DNA of 64,000 nt from Streptomyces sp. RKAG290 (GCF_023701695.1 NZ_JAJOZC010000001.1:4525894-4589893), one strand, 5' to 3'. Numbered from the stretch's first letter, positions 34,697-43,486 are shown. Numbers and translations are program-made. Notes: a model not told the origin generated them from the sequence alone.

Positions 34697-36027
34697 GAAC
34701 TGCTCATCCGCAGGGGCCGGACCACGCAATCCGGCTCGGCCACCATGGCGGTGGCCGCCATGGGCTCCGTCGCGCGCAGGTCGTCCCAGGGCTGACGCGG
34801 AGGGGGGCCCGGGTGGGGCACCGCGGCCGGGAAGGGGTCCCGCAGGCTGTGCCCGCCGCGGCCCGTCTCGCCCAGCAGCGCGGCCGCGTGGGCGACCGAG
34901 GCGAGCGTCATGTGCCGGTGCCAGCCACGGAACGAACGGCCCTCGAAGTCCCGCAGCCCGACCCGCTCGCCGACCTCGGTGAAGTCCCGCGCGACCCGGC
35001 GGGACAGCCGGCTCATCCGCAGCAGCGCGGGCAGCGGGGCCTGCGTCATGTCGGTGAGGAACAGTTCCCCCGCCGCCCGCAGCGGATCGTTCCACACGCC
35101 GAGCAGCAGCAGACTGCGCTGCCCCCGCCCCGGCACTCCCCGGGTGTACGGGACGCGCTGCCCGAACGCCACCCGCACCGCGACGACCAGCGCACTGGAG
35201 GCACCCCAGCGCACCTGGTGGCGAAGTCCCTTGACCGCCTCGACGATCTGCTGCGCGGACACCGCGCCCGCCCCGAATCCCGGCAGCGCCGGATCGGCCA
35301 CCGCCAGCCGGCTCGACGGCCCGATCCGGGCCAGCACGGGCATCCCGGCACCGGCGAACTCCCGCATCAGCAGCGGCAGATTGTGACCGCCGGCGTTGAG
35401 CAGCAGCGGCCGGCCCGGCACCGGCCAGCGGTTCATCGTCTCCAGCACCACGGCCGCCGCGCACTCGTCCGGCGTCTCCGCCACCGTCTGGGCAGGAATG
35501 TCCGCACGCCGTCGCCGTACGCCGTCCTGCAGCCAGCAGTCGGGCAGGTGCAGCCGCCAGTTGACGGGCACGCTCACCTCCTCCGAGGCGAACCACAGCC
35601 CGAAGGCCCGCTGGCCCGATGCCTCGCCGCTCCCGGCCTGGCCCGGCACCACACCCACCGACTGGTCGCCGGCCTTGGGGATCGACAACTGCTGCAGGAC
35701 CCACGCCTGCGGCGGAACCGTCCGCTGGACGTAGCCGGCCAGCGCCTCCCGGACGGGGGCCCAGTCCCAGGTGGAACTGGAGATGAAGTGCTGGAGGCTC
35801 TGTTCGACCGCCGAACCACCGGTGAGCGAGGCGATGTTGCGCATCGTCTTGCGGCCGCCCGCGGTCAGCAGCCCGCGCAGGTACTGCTCCCCCTTCATCC
35901 GCTGGTCCCTTCGGCGCAGTGATGCGGAGAACACCGTGGCGGCCAGCTCGGAGACCACGTCGGACGGTTCGTCGGCGTCCGGGAAACCGGCGAATACGTC
36001 CTGGGCTTGGTTCAGGGCTCCACTCAT
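34672..36027 (-). CDS. transposase-derived (IS701-like) protein without catalytic aspartates
   Basis: 451 aa. The order of motifs follows IS701-type transposases: EQYLRGLLTAGGRKTMRNIA, STWDWAPVREAL, an IPKAGDQSVGV block, VNWRLHLPDCW, and the late DFEGRSFRGWHRHMTL. The first catalytic position, normally DDT before the IPK-type block, reads QQLS. The second, normally an ADAGYG-type segment, reads LNAGGHN. No inverted terminal repeats or target duplication were found, and the gene has its own promoter with a cluster operator. I infer a domesticated protein, possibly DNA-binding, rather than a mobile element. It overlaps the regulator gene end by 25 bases. Confidence 0.72.
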   Translation of the reverse strand: MSGALNQAQDVFAGFPDADEPSDVVSELAATVFSASLRRRDQRMKGEQYLRGLLTAGGRKTMRNIASLTGGSAVEQSLQHFISSSTWDWAPVREALAGYVQRTVPPQAWVLQQLSIPKAGDQSVGVVPGQAGSGEASGQRAFGLWFASEEVSVPVNWRLHLPDCWLQDGVRRRRADIPAQTVAETPDECAAAVVLETMNRWPVPGRPLLLNAGGHNLPLLMREFAGAGMPVLARIGPSSRLAVADPALPGFGAGAVSAQQIVEAVKGLRHQVRWGASSALVVAVRVAFGQRVPYTRGVPGRGQRSLLLLGVWNDPLRAAGELFLTDMTQAPLPALLRMSRLSRRVARDFTEVGERVGLRDFEGRSFRGWHRHMTLASVAHAAALLGETGRGGHSLRDPFPAAVPHPGPPPRQPWDDLRATEPMAATAMVAEPDCVVRPLRMSSSYATGASA

Positions 36028-36092
36028 ACGCCAACGGTGACCCTGGCAGGCCCCGCTGGGCGAGGTGTGCCGGGCACCAAATCGCCCCGGCC

Positions 36093-36136
36093 CGTGGTGC
36101 TCCGGCCACCATAAGATCGTCTCCGGGCGTCCGGAA
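36093..36136 (-). promoter_or_regulatory. promoter with overlapping cluster operator
   Basis: On the minus strand TTCCGG (36131-36136) and TATGGT (36108-36113) are 17 bases apart. The 18-bp motif shared with 32591-32608 sits at 36093-36110, covering the end of the -10 and the expected start, the usual place for repression. The rest of the 36028-36345 gap contains no gene; TGTGGTGGGGTCACCACCCCC near 36160 is another inverted repeat. Confidence 0.45.
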
Positions 36137-36345
36137 CCCCCGTTGTGGGTCGGTACGGGGTGTGGTGGGGTCACCACCCCCGCACGCCGGAAGTGACGAA
36201 GCAAGTGACGGAACACCTGACGAAGTCAGCCGCAACTGACAGGGCCGGGGCCACGGACTGACGCATCCGGGCGGGGCCGCGCAGAGTGGGTCGGCACGGC
36301 ACCCCTGACCGGGTGTGTTTCCCTCACCTTCTGGAGTACACAGCC

Positions 36346-37881
36346 ATGCCTGAAGCCGGTAGCGGTCCTGCTGTACCTCCGGGGCCCTGGGCCCAGTCCG
36401 CACCCGGCCCGAGCGGCGCCCCGCTGGCCGAGGCGGTGCTCGCCGTGGCCCGACGGGACATCGCCTCCTTCCACGCCCTGCCCCTCTCGCACGGGGGATC
36501 CATCAAGAACTCGAAGATCCGTGACGTCTACGAGGCGCTCTTCGGCCAGGCGCAGCTCGCCGCCGAGGTCTCCTACAGCGGCACGATGCTCGACTCGTTC
36601 TTCCGTCCGCGCGGACCCCTGCGTGCCGCACAGCGGCTGGCGGCGCGCAGCTTCGGCGCGGATGCCACCCTCTTCCTGTCCGCCGGCACCAGCACCGCGA
36701 ACCGGGTGGCGCTCGGCGCGCTGGTACCCGCCGGCGGCAGGGTGCTGGCGGACCGGAGCTGCCACCAGTCCGTGCACTTCGCACTCGGCGACCTCGACGC
36801 GGTGACCGAGTACGCGCCGATGCGCCGGTGCTGCGCGGACTGCCCCCGGTCCTTCGCCGACCTGCGGCAGCTGCTCGACATGTTCGCCCTCGCCGTCGCC
36901 GAAGGAGTGCCCTACGACACGGTCGTGCTGTCGGCCGTCTCCTACGACGGGGTCCGCTACGACCTGCCCGCACTGCTCTCGTCCCTGGCCGAACTGCACC
37001 CGTCGGTATCCGTCCTGGTCGACGAGGCGTGGGGCGCCGTCCACCGCTACCACCCGAGGCTGCAGCCGCTGACCGCCCTGGAGGCGGTGCGCCGGCTGCG
37101 CGAGACGGAGCCGGGTCTGCCGATGACGGTCGCGGTGACCCACTCCGCCCACAAGTCCATGTCGGCGCTGCGGCAGGGCTCGTACCTGCATCTGATGGGC
37201 GACGGCGAGCTGCAGGAACGCGTCGCGCAGTCGCTGTTCCAGCACCACACCACCTCGCCGAGCTGGCCCGTGCTGGCCAGCCTCGACCTGGCCAGGCTGC
37301 AGGCCGAGACCGAGGGGGAGGCGCTGCTGGACCGTTCGCTGAGCCTGGCCCGGACCCTGCGCTCCGAGATCTGCTCGGACCCCCGGCTGTCGGCCTTCCG
37401 CGTGCTCGGACCCGAGGGCCACCTGACCGACCCCGCCCTGCTCGTCCACGAGGACCCCACCCGGGTCCTGGTGGACATCGGCGCACTGGGCATCACCGCC
37501 GCGGAGTTCCGCCGCATCCTGTTCGACGAGTACGCCCTGTACGTCGCCAGGGAGAGCGGCGACGCCGTCGTCTTCCACGTCCACATAGGCGTCGACGAAG
37601 GCACACTGCTGCGGCTGCTCGACGCCCTTCGCACCCTTCAGCGCACCTACCGGGCCACGTCCGAGGCGCTGGCCGGTGACACCGCCGAACACTTCATCAT
37701 CGCCTACCCGCCCGGCATCCCGATCACCGTGCCCGGCGAAAAGCTCTCGGCCCGGACCCGCGAGGAACTCGACGCGCTGCGCATCAGCGGCGTCGAGATC
37801 TACACGCTGCGCCAAGGAGGCACAGCGGCCCACCCGGCTCCGGCATCCTCCCTCCTCAGTGGAACGGCAGATACGGAGTGA
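36346..37881 (+). CDS. Orn/Lys/Arg decarboxylase-like PLP enzyme
   Basis: 511-aa fold-type I PLP protein, ATG at 36346 after TGGAG. Landmarks: FLSAGTSTANRVAL for the phosphate, VSYDGVRYDLP, LVDEAWGAVHRYHP with the PLP aspartate, and VTHSAHKSMSALRQG with the Schiff-base lysine, the SxHK motif of this decarboxylase class. It lacks the large N-terminal wing of inducible E. coli enzymes. Related proteins decarboxylate basic amino acids, but members in biosynthetic clusters can do other PLP chemistry, so the substrate is open. Four bases from the ligase gene, so the two form an operon. Confidence 0.82.
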   Translation: MPEAGSGPAVPPGPWAQSAPGPSGAPLAEAVLAVARRDIASFHALPLSHGGSIKNSKIRDVYEALFGQAQLAAEVSYSGTMLDSFFRPRGPLRAAQRLAARSFGADATLFLSAGTSTANRVALGALVPAGGRVLADRSCHQSVHFALGDLDAVTEYAPMRRCCADCPRSFADLRQLLDMFALAVAEGVPYDTVVLSAVSYDGVRYDLPALLSSLAELHPSVSVLVDEAWGAVHRYHPRLQPLTALEAVRRLRETEPGLPMTVAVTHSAHKSMSALRQGSYLHLMGDGELQERVAQSLFQHHTTSPSWPVLASLDLARLQAETEGEALLDRSLSLARTLRSEICSDPRLSAFRVLGPEGHLTDPALLVHEDPTRVLVDIGALGITAAEFRRILFDEYALYVARESGDAVVFHVHIGVDEGTLLRLLDALRTLQRTYRATSEALAGDTAEHFIIAYPPGIPITVPGEKLSARTREELDALRISGVEIYTLRQGGTAAHPAPASSLLSGTADTE

Positions 37882-37885
37882 CCAG

Positions 37886-39493
37886 ATGCTCAAACTTGTC
37901 GACATCAGAAGGAACGCGGCCGCCCGCCCCGCGCACGTCGCCGTGGTCGACGGCGAGACGCGGCTGACCTGGCAGCAGTTCGAGGACCAGGTGAGCCGGG
38001 TGGTGGCGGGGCTGCACGCGGTGCTGCCTCCCGAACGCCCGGCCCGGGCGGCGTTCGCGGCCGGGAACAGCTGGCAGCTCGTCGTCGTCATGGCCGCCTG
38101 CGCCACGCTCGGCATCCCGTGCGCCGGCCTGGACTTCACCGCGACGCCCGAGGCCACCGCGCGCGCCCTGGAACAGCTGCGCCCCACCGTGCTGTTCAGC
38201 ACCGCCGCGTACCGGCCCCTGCTGGAGGCGGCGGGGACGCGGGCCGGCGAGGCGCTCGCCGTCCACCTGGACGGACGCGTCGGCAGCACGCCGACCTACG
38301 CCGCCCTCGCGGCCACCGAACCCCGCGAAGTGGCCCCCGTCGAGCAGCCCTTCGCGATGTACTGCTTCACCTCGGGAACCAGCGGCACACCCAGGATGGT
38401 GATCCGGCACTCGTCGTTCGAGGCGCGCCGGCTTGCCCTGCTGGTCGAGCAGTTCGCTTTCGACAAGGACGACGTCCACCTGGTGACCGTTCCGCTCCAC
38501 CACTCATCGGGTCCCGGCTGGGCGCGGGTCTTCCTCGCCCTCGGCGGCAGGATCGTGCTCTGCCCGCTGGGGGACCCGGCGCTCATGGCCCGGCTCATCC
38601 GCACCGAAGGCGTGACCACCACCCTGGTGGTGCCGCCCGCCCTCGCCGCCCTGGTGTCGCACCCGGCGTCGGCGGACCTCGCCACCACCTCCCGGCTGCG
38701 CTTCGTGCTCTCGGGCGGCAGGCACCTCAACCGATGGTTGGTCGAGACCGCCTGGGACCGGCTGGGACCGGTTCTGCACCTGTACTACGGCACCACCGAG
38801 ACCGGCGTGAACACCCTCATCACCCCCGACGAGCTGCACACCTCTCCCGGCCGCGCGGGCCGGGCCATGGAGGGCAGCGCGGTCGCCGTGGTCGACTCGC
38901 AGGGACACCTCCTGCCGCCGGGCACGCGAGGCCGGGTCGCCATCGCGAGCTACCAGCTCATGGACGACTACGGGATCGGCCGGCCGGTCTTCCTGGACCT
39001 GGACACCGGCGACGGCGAGGGCGTCCGGCGGTTCCTGCTCACCGGCGACAGCGGCGTGCTCGACGACGAGGGACGGCTCGAACTCACCGGCCGCACGGAC
39101 GGCGTCTCCAAGGTCGACGGGACCGCGCCGCTGGACGTCAACGTCTTCGGGCTCGAGTACGACCTGATGGACCTGCCCTGCGTGCGGGACACCGCGGTGC
39201 TCCGCGTCGACCTGCCGGAACTCGGAGACGCGCTGATCGTGCCCTTCGTCCCGATCTCCCTGGAGCGCGAGGCCGGCGGCTACCGGGCGGTCGAGGCCGC
39301 CTGCGCCCGCAGGGTGCCGTGCCTGCCCGCGTACGTGGTGCCCGTCGCCTCGATCCCGTACAGCCCGACCGGCAAGGTACGGGCGGGGGAGCTGCTGACG
39401 GACGTGCTCCCGGGCGTTCTCGCGCGGGAGCAGCGGAGGGAGGGGGAGGAAAGGAAGGAGGAGAGGGCGGAAGGCGTGGCAGCGCTCAGGTGA
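37886..39493 (+). CDS. AMP-forming acyl/aryl ligase (ANL superfamily)
   Basis: 535 aa; ATG at 37886 with GGAG upstream. ANL motifs are complete: YCFTSGTSGTPRMV (P-loop), HLYYGTTETG, LTGDSG, and the C-terminal catalytic lysine in YSPTGKVRAGEL. It adenylates a carboxylic acid and passes it to a thiol or amine; no carrier-protein domain is attached or nearby. The 3' end (EQRREGEERKEERAEG) is charged and low in complexity. Partner of the PLP enzyme just upstream, possibly activating an aminobenzoate-type acid from the aminodeoxychorismate branch, which is inference. Confidence 0.88.
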   Translation: MLKLVDIRRNAAARPAHVAVVDGETRLTWQQFEDQVSRVVAGLHAVLPPERPARAAFAAGNSWQLVVVMAACATLGIPCAGLDFTATPEATARALEQLRPTVLFSTAAYRPLLEAAGTRAGEALAVHLDGRVGSTPTYAALAATEPREVAPVEQPFAMYCFTSGTSGTPRMVIRHSSFEARRLALLVEQFAFDKDDVHLVTVPLHHSSGPGWARVFLALGGRIVLCPLGDPALMARLIRTEGVTTTLVVPPALAALVSHPASADLATTSRLRFVLSGGRHLNRWLVETAWDRLGPVLHLYYGTTETGVNTLITPDELHTSPGRAGRAMEGSAVAVVDSQGHLLPPGTRGRVAIASYQLMDDYGIGRPVFLDLDTGDGEGVRRFLLTGDSGVLDDEGRLELTGRTDGVSKVDGTAPLDVNVFGLEYDLMDLPCVRDTAVLRVDLPELGDALIVPFVPISLEREAGGYRAVEAACARRVPCLPAYVVPVASIPYSPTGKVRAGELLTDVLPGVLAREQRREGEERKEERAEGVAALR

Positions 39494-39511
39494 CCGGGCG
39501 GTCGCGGTCGG

Positions 39512-39709
39512 TCACGCCGCCTGGTGGGCCAGCAGTGCCAGTGCGCACAGCAGCACCACCAGCAGGATGATCAGCATCATCGGATTCATGCCGCCGAGGG
39601 GTCCCTGCCCCTGCTGTTCCAGCCGTGCGCGGCTGGCCCGGCACACGGGGCAGCGCCCCTCGGCCACGGGCGCCGCACAGTTCGCGCACACCAGTCGGTC
39701 ATAGGTCAT
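39512..39709 (-). CDS. small zinc-ribbon single-pass membrane protein
   Basis: 65 aa from the ATG at 39709 (GAGGAAAG upstream). An N-terminal ribbon CANCAAPVAEGRCPVC carries two CxxC pairs, and a C-terminal helix MMLIILLVVLLCALALLAH anchors it. Function unknown. It lies divergent to ftsE and marks the return to core gene order after the accessory region. Confidence 0.8.
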   Translation of the reverse strand: MTYDRLVCANCAAPVAEGRCPVCRASRARLEQQGQGPLGGMNPMMLIILLVVLLCALALLAHQAA

Positions 39710-39970
39710 GCGCTTTCCTCCTCCCGCGCGGCGGAGCCGCACAAGGCCTGTTCTCCGCACAACGCTCACGGAAACGCGACCGTTCCCCCTACCACTGTGC
39801 CAGCTCGCGAGGATTTCGGCGCGGCCCGCCGGACAGAGCAGGGAAGCTCCCGGTTCGTCCCCCGCTTGCGTTCTGCCACAAATCACCCATCCCGGTACGT
39901 GCGCCTGCACGCGTCAGCCGGGTTCGCGTATGGTCACGCTCACCTACTCCCGGCCGACCGTGGTGCATCC

Positions 39971-40660
39971 GTGATCCGATTCGACAACGTCTCCAAGACC
40001 TACCCGAAGCAGAGCCGTCCCGCTCTACGGGATGTGTCTCTCGATATCGAGAAGGGCGAGTTCGTCTTCCTGGTGGGCTCCTCCGGCTCCGGCAAGTCCA
40101 CCTTCATGCGACTCATCCTCCGCGAGGAGCGCGCCAGCCAGGGCATGGTCCACGTCCTCGGCAAGGACCTCGCGCGCATGTCCAACTGGAAAGTGCCGCA
40201 CATGCGCCGCCAGCTGGGCACGGTCTTCCAGGACTTCCGGCTGCTTCCCAACAAGACCGTCGCGGAGAACGTGGCGTTCGCCCAGGAAGTGATCGGCAAG
40301 CCGCGCGGCGAGATCCGCAAGGCGGTGCCGCAGGTCCTCGACCTCGTCGGCCTCGGCGGCAAGGAGGACCGGATGCCCGGTGAGCTCTCCGGTGGTGAGC
40401 AGCAGCGCGTGGCGATCGCGCGGGCCTTCGTGAACCGGCCCATGCTGCTGATCGCGGACGAGCCGACCGGCAACCTCGACCCGCAGACCTCGGTCGGCAT
40501 CATGAAGCTGCTGGACCGGATCAACCGGACCGGCACCACCGTGATCATGGCGACCCACGACCAGAACATCGTCGACCAGATGCGCAAACGCGTCATCGAG
40601 CTCGAGCAGGGCCGTCTCGTACGCGACCAGGCGCGCGGCGTCTACGGCTACCAGCACTGA
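39971..40660 (+). CDS. ftsE: cell-division ATP-binding protein FtsE
   Basis: 229-aa ABC ATPase that works with FtsX to switch on peptidoglycan hydrolases at the septum or wall. Walker A GSSGSGKST starts near residue 36, signature LSGGEQQR, Walker B LLIADEPTG, then MATHDQ. The start is GTG at 39971 with no good ribosome site. A 14-codon reading frame (ATG 39930, stop overlapping the GTG as GTGA) could deliver ribosomes by coupling, and TATGGT (39929-39934) is a possible -10, although that -10 overlaps the short frame's ATG, so both cannot hold for one transcript. Confidence 0.96.
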   Translation: MIRFDNVSKTYPKQSRPALRDVSLDIEKGEFVFLVGSSGSGKSTFMRLILREERASQGMVHVLGKDLARMSNWKVPHMRRQLGTVFQDFRLLPNKTVAENVAFAQEVIGKPRGEIRKAVPQVLDLVGLGGKEDRMPGELSGGEQQRVAIARAFVNRPMLLIADEPTGNLDPQTSVGIMKLLDRINRTGTTVIMATHDQNIVDQMRKRVIELEQGRLVRDQARGVYGYQH

Positions 40661-40683
40661 GCACCCAGCACTGAAAGGACGCC

Positions 40684-41601
40684 ATGCGCGCCCAGTTCGT
40701 CCTGTCGGAGATCGGCGTCGGCCTCCGTCGCAACCTCACGATGACCTTCGCCGTCGTCGTCTCCGTCGCCCTCTCGCTTGCCCTGTTCGGTGGCGCGCTG
40801 CTCATGCGCGAGCAGGTCAGCACGATGAAGGACTACTGGTACGACAAGGTCAACGTCTCCATCTACCTCTGCGGCAAGGGGGATGCGGAGACGGTGGTCC
40901 AGTGCGCCAAGGGTGCGGTCACCACCGAGCAGAAGAAGCAGATCGAGAGCGATCTGCACAAGATGGACGTCGTCGAGACGGTGACGTACGAGTCGTCCGA
41001 CGAGGCGTACAAGCACTACCAGGAGGAGTTCGGCGACTCCCCGATGGCGGGCAACATCACGCCGGACCAGATGCCGGAGTCCTTCCGCGTCAAGCTCGAC
41101 GACCCGACGAAGTACAAGGTCGTCGCCACCGCCTTCGCCGGCCGCACCGGGGTGCAGTCCGTCCAGGACCAGAGAAGCATCCTGGACAACCTCTTCGGGC
41201 TGATGAACGGCATGAACGTCGCCGCGCTCTTCGTGATGGCGCTGATGCTCGTCATCGCGCTGATGCTGATCGTGAACACCGTCCGGGTGTCCGCGTTCAG
41301 CCGACGGCGCGAGACGGGCATCATGCGGCTCGTCGGCGCCTCCGGCTTCTACATCCAGATGCCGTTCATCATGGAGGCAGCGTTCGCCGGTCTGATCGGC
41401 GGTGTGCTGGCCTGCGTGATGCTGCTGGCCGGGCGTTACTTCCTGATCGACGGCGGCCTGGCGCTCCAGGACAAGCTGAATCTGATCGACTTCATCGGCT
41501 ATGAAGCGGTCCTCACCAAGCTCCCGCTGGTGCTGGCGATCGGGCTGCTGATGCCCGCAGTTGCCGCTCTCTTCGCGCTGCGCAAGTACCTCAAGGTGTG
41601 A
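40684..41601 (+). CDS. ftsX: cell-division permease-like protein FtsX
   Basis: 305 aa. An N-terminal helix (LTMTFAVVVSVALSLALFGG) is followed by an extracellular domain to about residue 175 with two cysteines (ICLC-type YLCGKG and VQCAKG) as in actinobacterial FtsX. Three C-terminal membrane helices include the VRVSAFSRRRETGIMRLVGAS loop that contacts FtsE. It relays ATP hydrolysis to wall hydrolases outside. Twenty-three bases after ftsE, with GAAAGGA before the ATG. Confidence 0.95.
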   Translation: MRAQFVLSEIGVGLRRNLTMTFAVVVSVALSLALFGGALLMREQVSTMKDYWYDKVNVSIYLCGKGDAETVVQCAKGAVTTEQKKQIESDLHKMDVVETVTYESSDEAYKHYQEEFGDSPMAGNITPDQMPESFRVKLDDPTKYKVVATAFAGRTGVQSVQDQRSILDNLFGLMNGMNVAALFVMALMLVIALMLIVNTVRVSAFSRRRETGIMRLVGASGFYIQMPFIMEAAFAGLIGGVLACVMLLAGRYFLIDGGLALQDKLNLIDFIGYEAVLTKLPLVLAIGLLMPAVAALFALRKYLKV

Positions 41602-41656
41602 CAAGCGCCCCGTGCGGCGCGCGGCCAACGGGCCGTGCGCCGTCGGGGCGTTGTCC

Positions 41657-41662
41657 TAGACT
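41657..41662 (+). promoter_or_regulatory. -10 box of a leaderless protease promoter
   Basis: TAGACT ends seven bases before the ATG at 41670, matching the TAGRNT form of Streptomyces housekeeping promoters. No ribosome site precedes the ATG. Confidence 0.5.
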
Positions 41663-41669
41663 CGGCGCC

Positions 41670-42857
41670 ATGCCGGGCCCCGCCTACCGTGTCGGGCCCC
41701 GCGGCCTGTGCCGCGGGGCGGCCCTGACATTGGTCTTCGCGAGTGTGCTCGCCACGGCCGCCGCCACCGGCTCGCTGCCCCACGGGGACGGGCGGAGTCC
41801 GCAGATGAAGGCCCGGTCCGTCGCCTCCGCCGCCGACCGTGACGCGGTGGCCGACGCAGCCGCCGATGCCGTGGCCGACGGCAAGTCCGGCACGGAGGCG
41901 GCCGAGGAGGTCGTCAGCCGCAGCGGTGACCGCTGGGGCGCGGTGTACGACGAGCGGGAGTACCAGGAGTTCGAGCAGGCCCTCGACGGCTCGTACACGG
42001 GCGTCGGGATCGCCGCCAGACGCTCCGCCGACGGGCTGGTCGCGGTCGCCCGGGTCCAGCCCGGCAGTCCGGCCGACCGGGCCGGCATCCGCGCGGGTGA
42101 CCTGCTCCGCACGATCGACGGCCGCCGGGTCGACCGGCGCCCGGTCTCGGACGTCGTGGCCCTGCTGCGCGGCGACCGTACGGGCGCGGCCGCGGGCAGC
42201 GCCGTCGTCCTGGGCGTGCAGCGGGGCTCCGCCGACCGGACCGAGACGCTGCACCGGGCCCGGCTGGCCACCGAGGCCGTCACCGTGCGGCGGCTCGGAC
42301 CGTACCGTTCCGATTCCTCCGCAGCTGTACGGATCGCGGTCGACTCGTTCACCAAGGGCTCGGGCGCCGCGGTCCGCGACGCCGTCCGCAAGGCGCCGGC
42401 GGGCGCGGGTGTGCTGCTGGACCTGCGCGGCAACTCCGGCGGGCTGGTCAGCGAGGCCGTCACCGCCGCGTCCGCCTTCCTGGACGGCGGTCTGGTCGCC
42501 ACCTACGACGTGCACGGTGAGCAGCGCGCCCTGTACGCGGACGCGGGGGGCGACACCGAGCGCCCCGTCGTCGTCCTCATCGACGGCGGCACCATGAGCG
42601 CGGCCGAGCTCCTGACCGGCGCCCTGCAGGACCGGGGCCGCGCGGTCACGGTCGGCTCGCGCACCTTCGGTAAGGGGTCCGTGCAGATGCCGAGCAAGCT
42701 CGCGGGCGGCTCGGTGGCCGAGCTGACCGTGGGCCACTACCGGACTCCGGCGGGCCGGAGCGTGGACGGCCACGGCATCACGCCGGACCTCGCGGTGAGC
42801 GCGCGGGCCCAGCAGCGGGCCGAGACAGTATTGAGTGGCCTCGGGGGTGGGTCGTAG
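41670..42857 (+). CDS. C-terminal processing (S41) peptidase
   Basis: 395-aa exported serine protease of the CtpA/Prc type. An N-terminal hydrophobic segment (ALTLVFASVLATAAATG) serves as signal or anchor. A PDZ domain covers about 110-190 (GVGIAARRSADG, GSPADRAGIRAGDLL), and the catalytic S310 (GTMSAAELL) and K335 (TFGKGSVQ) are present. It trims proteins outside the membrane, consistent with its place after ftsEX, although substrates are unknown. Sixty-eight bases after ftsX and probably with its own promoter. Confidence 0.9.
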   Translation: MPGPAYRVGPRGLCRGAALTLVFASVLATAAATGSLPHGDGRSPQMKARSVASAADRDAVADAAADAVADGKSGTEAAEEVVSRSGDRWGAVYDEREYQEFEQALDGSYTGVGIAARRSADGLVAVARVQPGSPADRAGIRAGDLLRTIDGRRVDRRPVSDVVALLRGDRTGAAAGSAVVLGVQRGSADRTETLHRARLATEAVTVRRLGPYRSDSSAAVRIAVDSFTKGSGAAVRDAVRKAPAGAGVLLDLRGNSGGLVSEAVTAASAFLDGGLVATYDVHGEQRALYADAGGDTERPVVVLIDGGTMSAAELLTGALQDRGRAVTVGSRTFGKGSVQMPSKLAGGSVAELTVGHYRTPAGRSVDGHGITPDLAVSARAQQRAETVLSGLGGGS

Positions 42858-42875
42858 TGCGAAAATGGCCGCACT

Positions 42876-43364
42876 ATGGCTAAGGAAAAGGACACCGGGC
42901 GCAAGATCGTCGCGCAGAACAAGAAGGCGCGCCACGACTACACCATCCTCGACACCTATGAGTGCGGCCTCGTACTGATGGGCACCGAGGTCAAATCGCT
43001 GCGCATGGGCCGGGCCTCCCTCGTGGACGGCTTCGTGCAGATCGACGGCGGCGAGGCGTGGCTGCACAACATCCACGTCCCGGAGTACGTCCAGGGGACC
43101 TGGACCAACCACACGGCCAAGCGCAAGCGGAAGCTGCTGATGCACCGGGCCGAGATCGACAAGCTGGAGTCGAAGTCGCAGGAGACCGGCCACACGATCG
43201 TGCCGCTGGCGCTGTACTTCCTCAACGGCCGGGTCAAGGTCGAGATCGCGCTGGCGAAGGGCAAGAAGGAGTACGACAAGCGGCAGACGCTGCGCGAGAA
43301 GCAGGACACGAGGGAGACGAACCGCGCGATCTCGGCGGCCCGCAGGCGCCAGCGGAGCGCGTAG
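42876..43364 (+). CDS. smpB: SsrA-binding protein SmpB
   Basis: 162-aa RNA-binding protein that brings tmRNA to stalled ribosomes. Family landmarks: NKKARHDYTILDTYECGLVLMGTEVKSLR, NGEAW-like GGEAWLHNIHV, YVQGTWTNH, and a basic tail ending AARRRQRSA that inserts in the mRNA channel. Eighteen bases after the protease gene and directly upstream of the tmRNA gene, its partner. Confidence 0.97.
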   Translation: MAKEKDTGRKIVAQNKKARHDYTILDTYECGLVLMGTEVKSLRMGRASLVDGFVQIDGGEAWLHNIHVPEYVQGTWTNHTAKRKRKLLMHRAEIDKLESKSQETGHTIVPLALYFLNGRVKVEIALAKGKKEYDKRQTLREKQDTRETNRAISAARRRQRSA

Positions 43365-43434
43365 CCGGGCACCCGGGGACCGGCCGCCGGCCGGGCCGCG
43401 GGGAATACGCTGGCCTCGCGGTGCGTTGGTCACG

Positions 43435-43440
43435 TACGAT
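43435..43440 (+). promoter_or_regulatory. candidate -10 box for ssrA
   Basis: TACGAT lies 46 bases before the mature tmRNA 5' end. The leader would contain a CACCCC-AC-GGGGTG hairpin and be removed by RNase P. The -35 is unclear. Confidence 0.4.
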
Positions 43441-43486
43441 GGCACTGCACCCCACGGGGTGTGTGCCACCTTTGAAAAATCAACAT

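Noticed and set aside
34672..36027. Active insertion sequence
   Set aside because: Catalytic aspartates are missing, no terminal inverted repeats or target duplication were found, and a dedicated promoter/operator is present.
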